This document shows, one piece after another, positions 1 to 6,414 of a stretch of DNA of 29,379 bases. The translations under genes were made by a program, and so were the position numbers. The notes under the pieces are model-generated. The model was not told the origin of the DNA. It did no database searches and worked only from the letters and a program-made list of their open reading frames with translations. How positions within the stretch are numbered: the first letter of the stretch is position 1; every line of letters begins with the position of its first letter. The stretch is from a virus. The stretch covers positions 1-29,379 of the IMG/VR virus record IMGVR_UViG_3300030098_003298, one strand, 5' to 3'.

Positions 1-34
1 TGATGGGGGCCTGGTGTTGAGGTTGGAGTTTTCC

Positions 35-63
35 AGGGGGAGGGGGGAGGGGAGGGGTAGGGG
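35..63 (+). other. G-rich tract, candidate G-quadruplex
   Basis: Five runs of four to six G (36-40, 42-47, 49-52, 54-57 and 60-63) are separated by one- or two-base spacers, mostly a single A. This fits the classical intramolecular G-quadruplex pattern and is out of character with the A/T-rich rest of the window. It lies near the window start, upstream of the first gene, and no convincing coding frame runs through it. It could be a replication, packaging or transcription signal, the tail of an upstream gene, or an assembly artefact near a contig end. Confidence 0.6.
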
Positions 64-218
64 CAACACTACACCCCACTATTTATAATATGATTTTTTT
101 TAGTGACATTAGGGTATTAATATAGAGATTAGTAACTAGCTAGTGTCACACTTCACTTAAATAGCGAAAAATACATGTAACTATTTAGAATAGTTAGCTA
201 ACTAAAAATAAAAAAATT
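64..218 (+). promoter_or_regulatory. Leader of the first gene with clustered palindromes
   Basis: No gene is seen here. The stretch holds a perfect 10-base palindrome ACTAGCTAGT (135-144), an inverted repeat AACTATT/AATAGTT with a 3-base gap (179-195), and a perfect 12-base palindrome AGTTAGCTAACT (192-203) that overlaps it. The last ends 15 bases before the first ATG. A TATAAT hexamer sits at 84-89 but has no recognisable -35 partner. A regulatory region for the long downstream gene run is a reasonable inference; the exact promoter cannot be placed. Confidence 0.35.
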
Positions 219-689
219 ATGGCACCATTTAAAATGAAAGGATTCAGTGGATTCAAACAATCTTCACCAACAAAACTTGCAGGAGGAAGATATCTATGGA
301 CTGAGAATCCTGAAGGGGGATTGAAAAAAACACAAATATCTGCGTCAGAAGAAGCACGTTTACTAGATGAAGCAAGAAAAGCAGCAGAAGCAGGAGACAA
401 AAATTATATAGACCCACATCTTGATAGAACAGGTATAGAGCAATATAAAGAAGGTGGTAAATACGCTGGTTTAGGCCTTGATAGTATGGATAAAATACAT
501 GCTAAGTACGCTGAGTTAATGGAAAAGTATAAAGGTGATGACTATGTACTTGGTGGTGGTCATGTTCCTCACAAGGTTACCGAAGAACCTGATTACAAAC
601 TGATGAAACAATTAAAAAGCCAAATAGACTACGCTCAAACCGCTGCTGGGAAAGCAGAAACAAGAAAACAAGAAGCTTTAGATCAATAA
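219..689 (+). CDS. Tagged small phage protein 1 (FKMKG N-terminus)
   Basis: Hypothetical 156-residue protein with no enzyme motif I recognise. It opens with MAP followed by FKMKGFSGFKQSSPTK (residues 4-19), which matches the start of the protein encoded at 1029 exactly over 16 residues. The rest is hydrophilic and charged, with Ala/Glu/Lys-rich stretches likely to be helical (about 45-60 and 120-156) and Gly-rich turns between. There is no signal peptide or membrane segment. The ATG follows an A-rich leader without Shine-Dalgarno. A shared N-terminus on otherwise different proteins suggests a targeting or assembly tag, so I infer a virion-associated or capsid-packaged protein. Confidence 0.8.
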   Translation: MAPFKMKGFSGFKQSSPTKLAGGRYLWTENPEGGLKKTQISASEEARLLDEARKAAEAGDKNYIDPHLDRTGIEQYKEGGKYAGLGLDSMDKIHAKYAELMEKYKGDDYVLGGGHVPHKVTEEPDYKLMKQLKSQIDYAQTAAGKAETRKQEALDQ

Positions 690-690
690 T

Positions 691-1017
691 ATGGATTTTA
701 AAAGATATAAAGCGATAAGAGACGCGCATAAAGTTAAAAACGATGGATCTCCATTTGATCAAACTGAAGGTGTACCGGTAATGCGTTCAGGTATGAATAC
801 TTTGGATATAGATCCTAAAGCTTTAGGTACAATTTCAGGAAGTAACGCAGCTAGTATGCTACCATCTTACGCTGATATAGCTCCTGAAAAAGAAGAAGTA
901 GAGAAAGTAGATACAGAAGGTCCAACTGATGAAGAAATAGAAAGGGCTAATAGAGAGTATAAAGAAAAAGGAACAAAACAAGTAAAAGATATAGATTTTA
1001 CTAATAGAAATTATTAA
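691..1017 (+). CDS. Hypothetical small protein between tagged genes
   Basis: Unrecognised 108-residue hydrophilic protein. It starts one base after the preceding stop (TAATATGG), so it is probably translationally coupled to gene 219. It begins MDFKRYKAIRDAH and lacks the FKMKG tag of its neighbours. The C-terminal half (residues about 65-108) is strongly charged, Glu/Lys-rich and probably disordered or helical. No membrane segment, signal peptide or catalytic motif is visible. Its place inside the tagged-protein cluster suggests a related, possibly partner, role. Confidence 0.7.
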   Translation: MDFKRYKAIRDAHKVKNDGSPFDQTEGVPVMRSGMNTLDIDPKALGTISGSNAASMLPSYADIAPEKEEVEKVDTEGPTDEEIERANREYKEKGTKQVKDIDFTNRNY

Positions 1018-1028
1018 AACATAACAAT

Positions 1029-1871
1029 ATGGCATTTAAAATGAAGGGTTTTAGTGGATTTAAACAAAGCTCACCAACAAAAAACTATAAAAACCCACAA
1101 GAATATAAGGCTTTTAACATGGGTAATAAACCAACACCAGTAGAAACAGATGAAGATGGATCTCCTTTACCGTTTACGGGAGAATATGTAGACTTGGTTG
1201 ATCCTGAAACTGGGGATATTGTAAGTAGTACAAGACAAAATAAACCTATAAAGAAAACGCAGCATAGCAGCGAAGCTCAAGAAAGACTTCAAAAAATCCC
1301 AGTTGAAGATAGAGAAGCTGAATTCGATCCCCAAGGCGTAGCTCTGTCTGATGATTACAAATATCCTAAATTAAGAACAGACAAGGAAACTGGTGAAACA
1401 AAACAGTATAACCCTGTAACAAGATTGGAAGGTTATGATAAATATATGGCGATGAAAGGAGAACACGTGCAATCCCCATACGAAAAAACTAGAATGAAAG
1501 GTGGAAAATACCTTGCTAAAGGTGGTGAAGACGCTGAAAAGTACTGGAAGCAATATCAAAAAGATAATCCAGATACTTGGGAAGCAGATATGAATCAATA
1601 TTTAGAACGTAGAGGTAAAGGACTTAATCTTCAACAATTCCCTACAACTAAATTTGATAAGAAAAAATTAAGAGAATTAGCAAAAAAAGAAAGTAAAGCA
1701 GGTGAAAATATTAAAGATGCTGCAGACCTTGAGTATTTTTCTAAAAAGACTCAGAGGGGAGGATCGTATCTTCACCCAGATGAAGGAGGAGGTATAGAAC
1801 CTATAAATCCTAAAGACCTTGAACAATGGCAAAAAACAACATCAAGAAGAATTAGTGGGGATAAGGAGTAA
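1029..1871 (+). CDS. Tagged small phage protein 2 (FKMKG N-terminus)
   Basis: Hypothetical 280-residue hydrophilic protein. Residues 3-18 (FKMKGFSGFKQSSPTK) are identical to residues 4-19 of the protein at 219, while five of those 16 codons differ synonymously; beyond the tag the two proteins are unrelated by eye. The body is rich in Lys, Glu, Pro and Gly, with PETGD and KETGE turns and no hydrophobic core long enough for a membrane helix. The MAF start follows TAAAACATAACAAT, a typical leader here. No enzymatic motif is seen. I infer a virion cargo or assembly-associated protein because of the tag and the position upstream of the head genes. Confidence 0.8.
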   Translation: MAFKMKGFSGFKQSSPTKNYKNPQEYKAFNMGNKPTPVETDEDGSPLPFTGEYVDLVDPETGDIVSSTRQNKPIKKTQHSSEAQERLQKIPVEDREAEFDPQGVALSDDYKYPKLRTDKETGETKQYNPVTRLEGYDKYMAMKGEHVQSPYEKTRMKGGKYLAKGGEDAEKYWKQYQKDNPDTWEADMNQYLERRGKGLNLQQFPTTKFDKKKLRELAKKESKAGENIKDAADLEYFSKKTQRGGSYLHPDEGGGIEPINPKDLEQWQKTTSRRISGDKE

Positions 1872-1893
1872 TAAATAAATAAATAAAACAACT

Positions 1894-2721
1894 ATGGCAT
1901 TTAAAATGAAAGGATCCCCATATGCAATGGGTACACATAAAACAAAAAATACAGCTTTATACGCTAAAAAGAAGAAAACTGAGAGAGAACTTGGTAAAAC
2001 TACTACAACTTATACTAAAAAATCAAATATTTACGATAAAGATAAGTTTGATAAAAGTAAAGGTTCCTCAGGTTCTATTGGATGGAGTAAAAAATACTCT
2101 TACGAACCAGGTGGAGGAAGAAGTGGTGAGGGTGTAACCGCTGAAAAAGTAACTAAAGGAGGTGGTAAAACAGTACAATATAAAGACAAAGGAAAAACAA
2201 AGGTAATTACTAAGGAAGGTGAAGCTCCAAAAGTAAAAACTAAAAAATCTGGAAAACAGTATAGCAAAGCTATAGATAAAATAAAGAAAAAATCAGGACA
2301 TACAGAAAGACATTCTGGTATTTATCAAAAAGAACCAATAGATCCTCCAGGAAAGAAAAAAAATGATCCTTTTGGAGATGAAAAATTAAAAGGATTAACG
2401 CAGGAAAAAGCAAGAACAAGACCAGAGAAATTAAATCCTAAAGTGGAAGGGAAAATAAAAGTATTACATAAAGCCAGAACATCTCCAGATCCTGTAAAAC
2501 GTCCTACAGAAACTTTAACGGCTCGTTTAAAACCAAAAACAATCGAAAAAGCGATGAAAAAAGCAACACCATATGAAGGTTTTAAGAAAGAAGGGAAAAA
2601 AGTTGGCATGGTAAGAGATATGACAAAACCTAAGCAAGTTGCTAGAAAGAAAGCAAGGCTTGTTGAAAAACCTAAGAAGAAAACAGGGAAGATTAGTACA
2701 AAAACTATGGAATTAGAATAA
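1894..2721 (+). CDS. Tagged, extremely basic Lys-rich protein
   Basis: Unrecognised 275-residue protein opening with MAFKMKGSPYAMG, the same tag core as neighbouring genes. It is dominated by Lys with Thr, Gly and Pro, and has many KKK clusters across its length (for example residues 25-28, 131-133 and 263-265). There is almost no hydrophobic segment, so it is probably disordered or nucleic-acid-binding. Such composition recalls histone-like or DNA-condensing internal proteins of phage heads, but no specific family is recognised. The start follows AAATAAATAAATAAAACAACT. If the tag directs packaging, this member could neutralise or organise packaged DNA; that is inference. Confidence 0.75.
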   Translation: MAFKMKGSPYAMGTHKTKNTALYAKKKKTERELGKTTTTYTKKSNIYDKDKFDKSKGSSGSIGWSKKYSYEPGGGRSGEGVTAEKVTKGGGKTVQYKDKGKTKVITKEGEAPKVKTKKSGKQYSKAIDKIKKKSGHTERHSGIYQKEPIDPPGKKKNDPFGDEKLKGLTQEKARTRPEKLNPKVEGKIKVLHKARTSPDPVKRPTETLTARLKPKTIEKAMKKATPYEGFKKEGKKVGMVRDMTKPKQVARKKARLVEKPKKKTGKISTKTMELE

Positions 2722-2722
2722 A

Positions 2723-2739
2723 TATAGGAAAGACCTATA
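2723..2739 (+). other. Small hairpin in intergenic leader
   Basis: TATAGG and CCTATA form a perfect 6-base inverted repeat around a 5-base loop, starting just after the stop of the Lys-rich gene. No T-run follows, so it is not a convincing terminator. It overlaps the start of a leader segment that recurs upstream of the gene at 5180. Confidence 0.3.
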
Positions 2740-2774
2740 CCAATTAATATTAACCAAAAACCAAAACAAATGAC
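2731..2774 (+). repeat. Duplicated leader, copy 1
   Basis: The segment runs AGACCTATACCA, a short A/T spacer, AACCAAAAACC, then CAAATGAC. Copy 2 at 5105-5143 has AGACCTAAGCCA, AACCAAAACCCC and CAAATGAC in the same order. Here the ATG of CAAATGAC is the start codon of the 97-residue gene. Confidence 0.45.
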
Positions 2775-3063
2775 TTATTTGTATTACAAGACCAGTACAT
2801 ATAATACTGGCAACCAAAAACCGAATGAAAAAACTATTAACCAATGGAAACATCTTGCAGAAAAGAAAAACTGGAGGATAACTCAATTACCAAATGGTTT
2901 TTATCAAACAGAAGTATCAGAGCCAGATAGCGAAGAATGGCATGCTGTTACAAGAAGAGAAACAATTGAAGGTGCTGAAACCGCGATTAATGGTAGCATC
3001 GACCATTTTTCTAAAAAGTTAGAAGCTATACAAGGTCCTAAAGTAGTTAAAACATTTAAATAA
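2770..3063 (+). CDS. Hypothetical small protein (MTYLYYKT start)
   Basis: Unrecognised 97-residue soluble protein. It begins MTYLYYKT, loosely like the MLNYLYFRT start of the protein at 5180, and the two genes share an upstream leader. Residues 20-50 look like a small mixed alpha/beta unit containing QWKHLAEKKNW; a helical stretch follows at about 62-87. There are no membrane or catalytic motifs. It lacks the FKMKG tag although both flanking genes have it. The ATG was chosen because it lies at the end of the conserved leader. Confidence 0.7.
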   Translation: MTYLYYKTSTYNTGNQKPNEKTINQWKHLAEKKNWRITQLPNGFYQTEVSEPDSEEWHAVTRRETIEGAETAINGSIDHFSKKLEAIQGPKVVKTFK

Positions 3064-3070
3064 TAAAACT

Positions 3071-3271
3071 ATGGCGTTTAAAATGAGGGGAAACCCATTC
3101 AAGCAAACAGACCCTCCATCAACTAAAAAAGAAACTATTTTTAGAGGTAAAATTACGACTAGTAGTGACGGTACCAAGTATTATTATGATAAAGATGGGA
3201 ATGTTAAAAAAATGGTAACACCAGATGGTACTACTACTAAATATCCAAAAGGAAGTAGAAAATACAAATAG
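3071..3271 (+). CDS. Tagged very small protein 3 (MAFKMRG)
   Basis: Hypothetical 66-residue basic protein. It starts MAFKMRGNPFKQTDPPSTK, which aligns with the tag of the proteins at 219 and 1029 not only in MAFKM(K/R)G but also in the following FKQ and (P)STK/SPTK elements. The tag therefore seems to have two parts. The remainder is a short beta-rich stretch with repeated DGT turns (SSDGTKYYYDKDGN, then TPDGTTTKYPKG). Because it is so short, about a third of the protein is tag. The start follows AATAATAAAACT. No function is recognised beyond the probable membership of the tagged set. Confidence 0.75.
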   Translation: MAFKMRGNPFKQTDPPSTKKETIFRGKITTSSDGTKYYYDKDGNVKKMVTPDGTTTKYPKGSRKYK

Positions 3272-3293
3272 AAACACAATTAAATTAAATTAA

Positions 3294-4862
3294 ATGGAAT
3301 ACAATCAACCTAGTGAGATTGTCAAAGATCTTAACTTTGGCGAATCTGCAAAAACAAAAATTATTAAAGGTGTAGATAAACTTGCTAAAGCAGTTAAGTC
3401 TACTCTAGGAGCTTCAGGTAAATGTGTAATTTATGAAGACGCTCGAGGAAAACCGGTTATTACAAAAGACGGAGTAACAGTAGCAGAATCTGTTGTCTTA
3501 TATGATCCGGTTGAAAATATGGGTGCTACCTTAATTAAAGAAGCAGCTAGAAATACAGTGAGAGAAGCAGGGGATGGAACCACTACAGCTACAGTCCTTG
3601 CTGAAGCACTGATAAAAGAAGTTAATCATGAAAGATATCATGATAACTCTGTAAGAAATATAAAAGAAGGTATACAATCTGGTTATAAAAAAGTAACTGA
3701 ATACCTTAATAACATCTTAGTTCCAGTCAAAGGAGACATGTTAAAGAACGTTTCCTCTATAAGTTGCAATAACGATGCTGAATTAGGATCAATCATAGCA
3801 GAAGCTTATGAAAAAGTAGGAAAAGATGGTGTGGTTCTGATGGAAGAATCAGATACTGGAGACACATACGTTGAGGTTGTTGACGGTGTGCAAATAGAAT
3901 CTGGACTTACTTCACCTCACTTTATCACCGATACAGACAAACAAAGGGTTGTATTAGAAAATCCACTAGTATTAATTGTCGCATCGGAAATCCCAAACGT
4001 TAGAAAGATACAAAATGTATTAGAATTTGTTATAAAAAACAACAGATCTTTACTTATAGTTGCTAGAGTTAGTCAACAAGTAAAATCTGCGCTTTTAATG
4101 AATAAAGTTAAAGGTAATATCAAAGTTAATATTGTAGATTTACCAGGTTTTGGACCAACAAAACAAGATACAATTAAGGATTTGGCTATTTTAACAGGTG
4201 CTACAGTTATAAACGAAGAATTAGGTGATGATTTAGATGGTATATCGTTAAATGTACTAGGAGAAGTAGAAAAATCCGTTACAGATAGTAAAAATACAGT
4301 AATTACTACATCTGAAACAACAAAAGATGTTACGGAAAGAATAAAAGAAGTAAAAAAGTTACTTAAAAAAGAAAAAAATCCGTATTTAAAAAGAAAAATA
4401 GAAGATAGATTAGCAATGCTTTCTGGATCTGTAGGTATTGTACGTGTAGGAGCTGATTCTAAAGTAGAACTAAAAGAAAAGAAAGATAGAGTTGAGGATG
4501 CGATATATGCTACAAAAGCGGCCCTGAAAGAAGGTATCGTCCCAGGTGGTGGTATTGCCTTACTCAACGCTTCACAATGTATAACTCCAGATAGTATTGG
4601 TGAAACGATATTATTGAAAGCGATTAAATCACCATTTGAAACAATATTAGATAATGCTGGTTTTACTCAAACTTCTCCACGTCCAGAAAAAGGATTAGGT
4701 GTAGATGTGGTAACTGGTGAAAGTGTTGATATGATAGAATCTGGTATTATAGATCCAGTACTTGTAACAAAAACAGCGTTAAAAAATGCTATATCTGTAG
4801 TTTCTACTATAATATCTGCTGATTGTGTAATCTCAAATATAAGAGTAAATGAAAGCAGTTAA
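3294..4862 (+). CDS. groEL: Phage-encoded chaperonin GroEL (60 kDa)
   Basis: ATP-dependent chaperonin forming ring complexes that enclose folding proteins in the cytoplasm. The 522 residues align with bacterial GroEL throughout: ITKDGVTVAESV and ENMGA near the N-terminus, the nucleotide-binding GDGTTTATVLAEAL, an apical domain with NVRKIQNVLEFV and DLPGFG, EMKEKK-like ELKEKKDRVEDA, GGGIALL, and IDPVLVTKTAL near the end. The catalytic Asp of GDGTTTAT and the Asp of VEDA are present. The GGM-rich C-terminal tail is absent and the N-terminal TLGPKG is TLGASG. The gene precedes and overlaps groES by 14 bases, the reverse of the usual bacterial order. The likely client is the phage capsid protein, by analogy with other phages needing chaperonin for capsid folding. 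Confidence 0.97.
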   Translation: MEYNQPSEIVKDLNFGESAKTKIIKGVDKLAKAVKSTLGASGKCVIYEDARGKPVITKDGVTVAESVVLYDPVENMGATLIKEAARNTVREAGDGTTTATVLAEALIKEVNHERYHDNSVRNIKEGIQSGYKKVTEYLNNILVPVKGDMLKNVSSISCNNDAELGSIIAEAYEKVGKDGVVLMEESDTGDTYVEVVDGVQIESGLTSPHFITDTDKQRVVLENPLVLIVASEIPNVRKIQNVLEFVIKNNRSLLIVARVSQQVKSALLMNKVKGNIKVNIVDLPGFGPTKQDTIKDLAILTGATVINEELGDDLDGISLNVLGEVEKSVTDSKNTVITTSETTKDVTERIKEVKKLLKKEKNPYLKRKIEDRLAMLSGSVGIVRVGADSKVELKEKKDRVEDAIYATKAALKEGIVPGGGIALLNASQCITPDSIGETILLKAIKSPFETILDNAGFTQTSPRPEKGLGVDVVTGESVDMIESGIIDPVLVTKTALKNAISVVSTIISADCVISNIRVNESS

Positions 4863-5106
4863 TTATTACTTAATAGTAGAAAAAATAAAAGATGAGGAAA
4901 AAAAAGTAGGTGGATTAATACTTACTGAAGAGACAGATGATGACAATAGGTACTTAAAGGCAAAAGTTATATCTATTGGAAATATTGTTGAGGGAGTAAA
5001 AGAAGATGATATAATATACTACGATAAACACGCTGGACACGGTATCCAGCATAAAGATAAATTTTACCAAGTCATTAAACAAATGGACGTGGTATTAATA
5101 GATTAG
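4849..5106 (+). CDS. groES: Phage-encoded co-chaperonin GroES
   Basis: Lid of the GroEL folding cage. The 85 residues follow the GroES pattern: an N-terminal strand (AVNYYLIVEKI), a mobile loop with GGLILTEE (residues about 21-28; the GroES consensus is GG(I/L)(V/L)L), then KAKVISIGNIVEGVKEDDIIYYDKHAG and a closing strand ending MDVVLID. It is about ten residues shorter than typical bacterial GroES, mainly in the loops. The gene starts inside the groEL 3' end, so the two are probably translationally coupled. It supplies the partner for the adjacent GroEL, suggesting the phage brings a complete chaperonin pair rather than replacing only one host part. Confidence 0.93.
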   Translation: MKAVNYYLIVEKIKDEEKKVGGLILTEETDDDNRYLKAKVISIGNIVEGVKEDDIIYYDKHAGHGIQHKDKFYQVIKQMDVVLID

Positions 5107-5143
5107 ACCTAAGCCAGAAACCAAAACCCCAAACTCAAATGAC
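5105..5143 (+). repeat. Duplicated leader, copy 2, with a micro-ORF start
   Basis: Second copy of the leader at 2731-2774, with AGACCTA, CCA, AACCAAAA and CAAATGAC in the same order. Here the ATG opens a 15-codon micro-ORF (5139-5186) whose stop overlaps the start of the gene at 5180. Whether it is translated is unknown. Confidence 0.45.
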
Positions 5144-5179
5144 AATTAACCTAATTATTAATCAAAAAATCCAAAAAAA

Positions 5180-5590
5180 ATGTTAAATTATTTGTATTTT
5201 AGAACAGAAGCCGCTGTTGGAGACGACGATGGTTCAGGAAACTCAGCTCTATATCCAGCTACTTCTTTTAGAGGTGGTGAGATGACTAGTGATACTAGTA
5301 TGACTTTGTTTTTTCAAAACTTGAAAAGACCAGATCATCACGGTAACAGCCTAGTAGTAGACAACGCTGACAATTTACCTTTATGTGATACTGTAGTTCT
5401 TAATATTACAGCTAACAAAGGTAAAGAAGTATTAGAAGCTATTGTTGGAGCTATGAATGCTGGAATGAACTCTGGTTTTATTGTAGTTGGTGACGATGCT
5501 GCTGACTCTGCTGGCGGAACTCAGTATATATCTTCTGATATTACTTCTGTTGGAACTATTACGATCAACGCTGTTTACGATAACTCTTAA
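5180..5590 (+). CDS. Small phage virion-type protein, function unknown
   Basis: Protein of 136 residues with alternating beta strands and Gly/Ser/Asp turns and no membrane segment. It begins MLNYLYFRTEAAVGDDDGSG, has SDTSMTLFFQNL (residues 38-49), a helix-like KGKEVLEAIVGAMN (80-93), and ends in strands (SVGTITINAVYDNS). From memory, proteins of this type are frequent next to head genes of uncultured marine phages, but I cannot name a family with assured function; a small capsid or tail decoration protein is possible. It lies between groES and the winged-helix-like gene, downstream of a leader also found upstream of the gene at 2770. Confidence 0.75.
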   Translation: MLNYLYFRTEAAVGDDDGSGNSALYPATSFRGGEMTSDTSMTLFFQNLKRPDHHGNSLVVDNADNLPLCDTVVLNITANKGKEVLEAIVGAMNAGMNSGFIVVGDDAADSAGGTQYISSDITSVGTITINAVYDNS

Positions 5591-5596
5591 TAACAG

Positions 5597-6037
5597 TTGA
5601 GATTAACCGCGCAAGATCTGCGTGAAATGAACATCCTTAAGTACTACAGGCTCACACGAAAGTGGGCCTGTAAGACTTACGGGTTAACAGATGCAGATTT
5701 AGAATTATTAATTTATTTAGATTGTAAAGAAAGATTTACACGACAAGAATTTATAGACGGAGTTTATACCATGAGTTGGGATAAAAACCGTTGGGAGAGA
5801 CTAAGAAGAGAGGGTTGGATAGAGGTTTGGAGGCATCGTAACAGAACGACTATTAAATACAGTGTTTTCAAAACATCATTTAAGTGTTCTCAATTAATAA
5901 GTAGAATTTACAGAGTACTTCTAGGTGAAGAAGATCTTCCGATATCAGAAAGAAGTATATTTTTTAATAACAAATCGTATACAGATAAAGTCTATAATAA
6001 AGCTATAGATGATATGATTAAAGATAAAGATAGATAA
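5597..6037 (+). CDS. Winged-helix-like protein; TTG or internal ATG start
   Basis: Basic 146-residue protein, probably a DNA-binding winged helix. Residues about 17-75 (RLTRKWACKTYGLTDADLELL, then FTRQEF, then WDKNRWERLRREGWIEVW) look like consecutive helices followed by a wing (RHRNRTTIKYSV). The longest frame starts at TTG 5597, with a stop codon two triplets upstream; the next start is ATG 5627 (residue 11). The first 90 bases are clearly more G/C-rich, with C/G-ending codons, than the rest of the gene, and can fold into a multi-arm structure. From memory, similar proteins occur in other marine phages. Possible roles are a regulator of late genes or a packaging protein; neither is shown. 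Confidence 0.75.
   Translation: MRLTAQDLREMNILKYYRLTRKWACKTYGLTDADLELLIYLDCKERFTRQEFIDGVYTMSWDKNRWERLRREGWIEVWRHRNRTTIKYSVFKTSFKCSQLISRIYRVLLGEEDLPISERSIFFNNKSYTDKVYNKAIDDMIKDKDR
5603..5687 (+). ncRNA. Candidate structured RNA in the 5' end of the winged-helix gene
   Basis: Three helices fit together as a junction. P1 pairs TTAACC (5603-5608) with GGTTAA (5682-5687). P2 pairs GCGCA (5609-5613) with TGCGT (5619-5623) around AGATC. P3 pairs ACAGGCTCAC (5646-5655) with GTGGGCCTGT (5662-5671), with one G-U pair and loop ACGAAA, extended by TAAGT (5638-5642) with ACTTA (5675-5679) across a 3x3 internal loop. The raised G/C content is confined to this segment. It overlaps both candidate start codons or lies beside them, so it could control translation of the gene. 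Protein coding constraint alone is the alternative. Confidence 0.4.
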
Positions 6038-6038
6038 T

Positions 6039-6410
6039 ATGGCATTTAGAATGAAACCTCCATCTTTTTGGAAAAAACCTAAGAAACGAAAAGAAGAGTT
6101 TGAAGTTATTAGAAAGAATCTAGATAACGGAATTCTTGGTGAGGCTAATAATGATAATACTATATTTATTAATAATGATATACCTGAAAATGGCCCAAAA
6201 GAAAAAGAAGTCATTGCACATGAAAAGCAACATATGAAAGACATGAAAGATGGTATATTAGGTTACACAGACGGTCATATAAAATGGAAAGGTAAAAAAT
6301 ATGAACGTAAAGATGGTAAAATTAATTACAAAGGAAAATGGATAGAAGAAGGTTATAAAGATTTTCCTTGGGAAAAACGAGCGTATAAAGCTGGTAATAA
6401 AGCAAAATAA
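6039..6410 (+). CDS. Tagged HEKQH zinc-metalloprotease-like protein
   Basis: Protein of 123 residues with a short tag-like start MAFRMKPPSFWKK, a variant of MAFKMKG. Residues 61-65 are HEKQH within VIAHEKQHMKDM, the HExxH zinc-binding and catalytic motif of zincin proteases. Downstream, FPWEKRAYKAG (residues 109-119) has Glu112 in a position that could be the third zinc ligand, as in gluzincins with an E-x-x-A-Y pattern. An acidic strand (NTIFINNDIPE) precedes the motif. It is very small for a protease, so it may be a minimal catalytic domain. It overlaps no neighbour and follows the winged-helix stop by one base. No serine-type prohead protease is seen in this window, so a maturation or virion-delivered peptidase role is worth considering. 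Proteolytic activity is inferred. Confidence 0.75.
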   Translation: MAFRMKPPSFWKKPKKRKEEFEVIRKNLDNGILGEANNDNTIFINNDIPENGPKEKEVIAHEKQHMKDMKDGILGYTDGHIKWKGKKYERKDGKINYKGKWIEEGYKDFPWEKRAYKAGNKAK

Positions 6411-6414
6411 AACT

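Noticed and set aside
1-63. Possible tail of an upstream gene on either strand through the G-rich start
   Set aside because: Frames give only Gly/Arg- or Pro-rich low-complexity peptides with no recognisable protein; the frames are too short to support a call.
84-89. TATAAT as a -10 promoter element
   Set aside because: No matching -35 element, and such hexamers are frequent by chance in A/T-rich DNA.
2723-2739. Hairpin after the Lys-rich gene as a terminator
   Set aside because: Only six A/T-rich pairs and no following T-run.
4073-4567. Antisense open frame inside groEL
   Set aside because: It lies fully within a well-supported gene, is Ser/Phe-rich as expected from reverse reading, and has no family resemblance.
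5139-5186. 15-codon micro-ORF as an independent gene
   Set aside because: Too short to support as a gene alone; kept only as part of the duplicated-leader observation.
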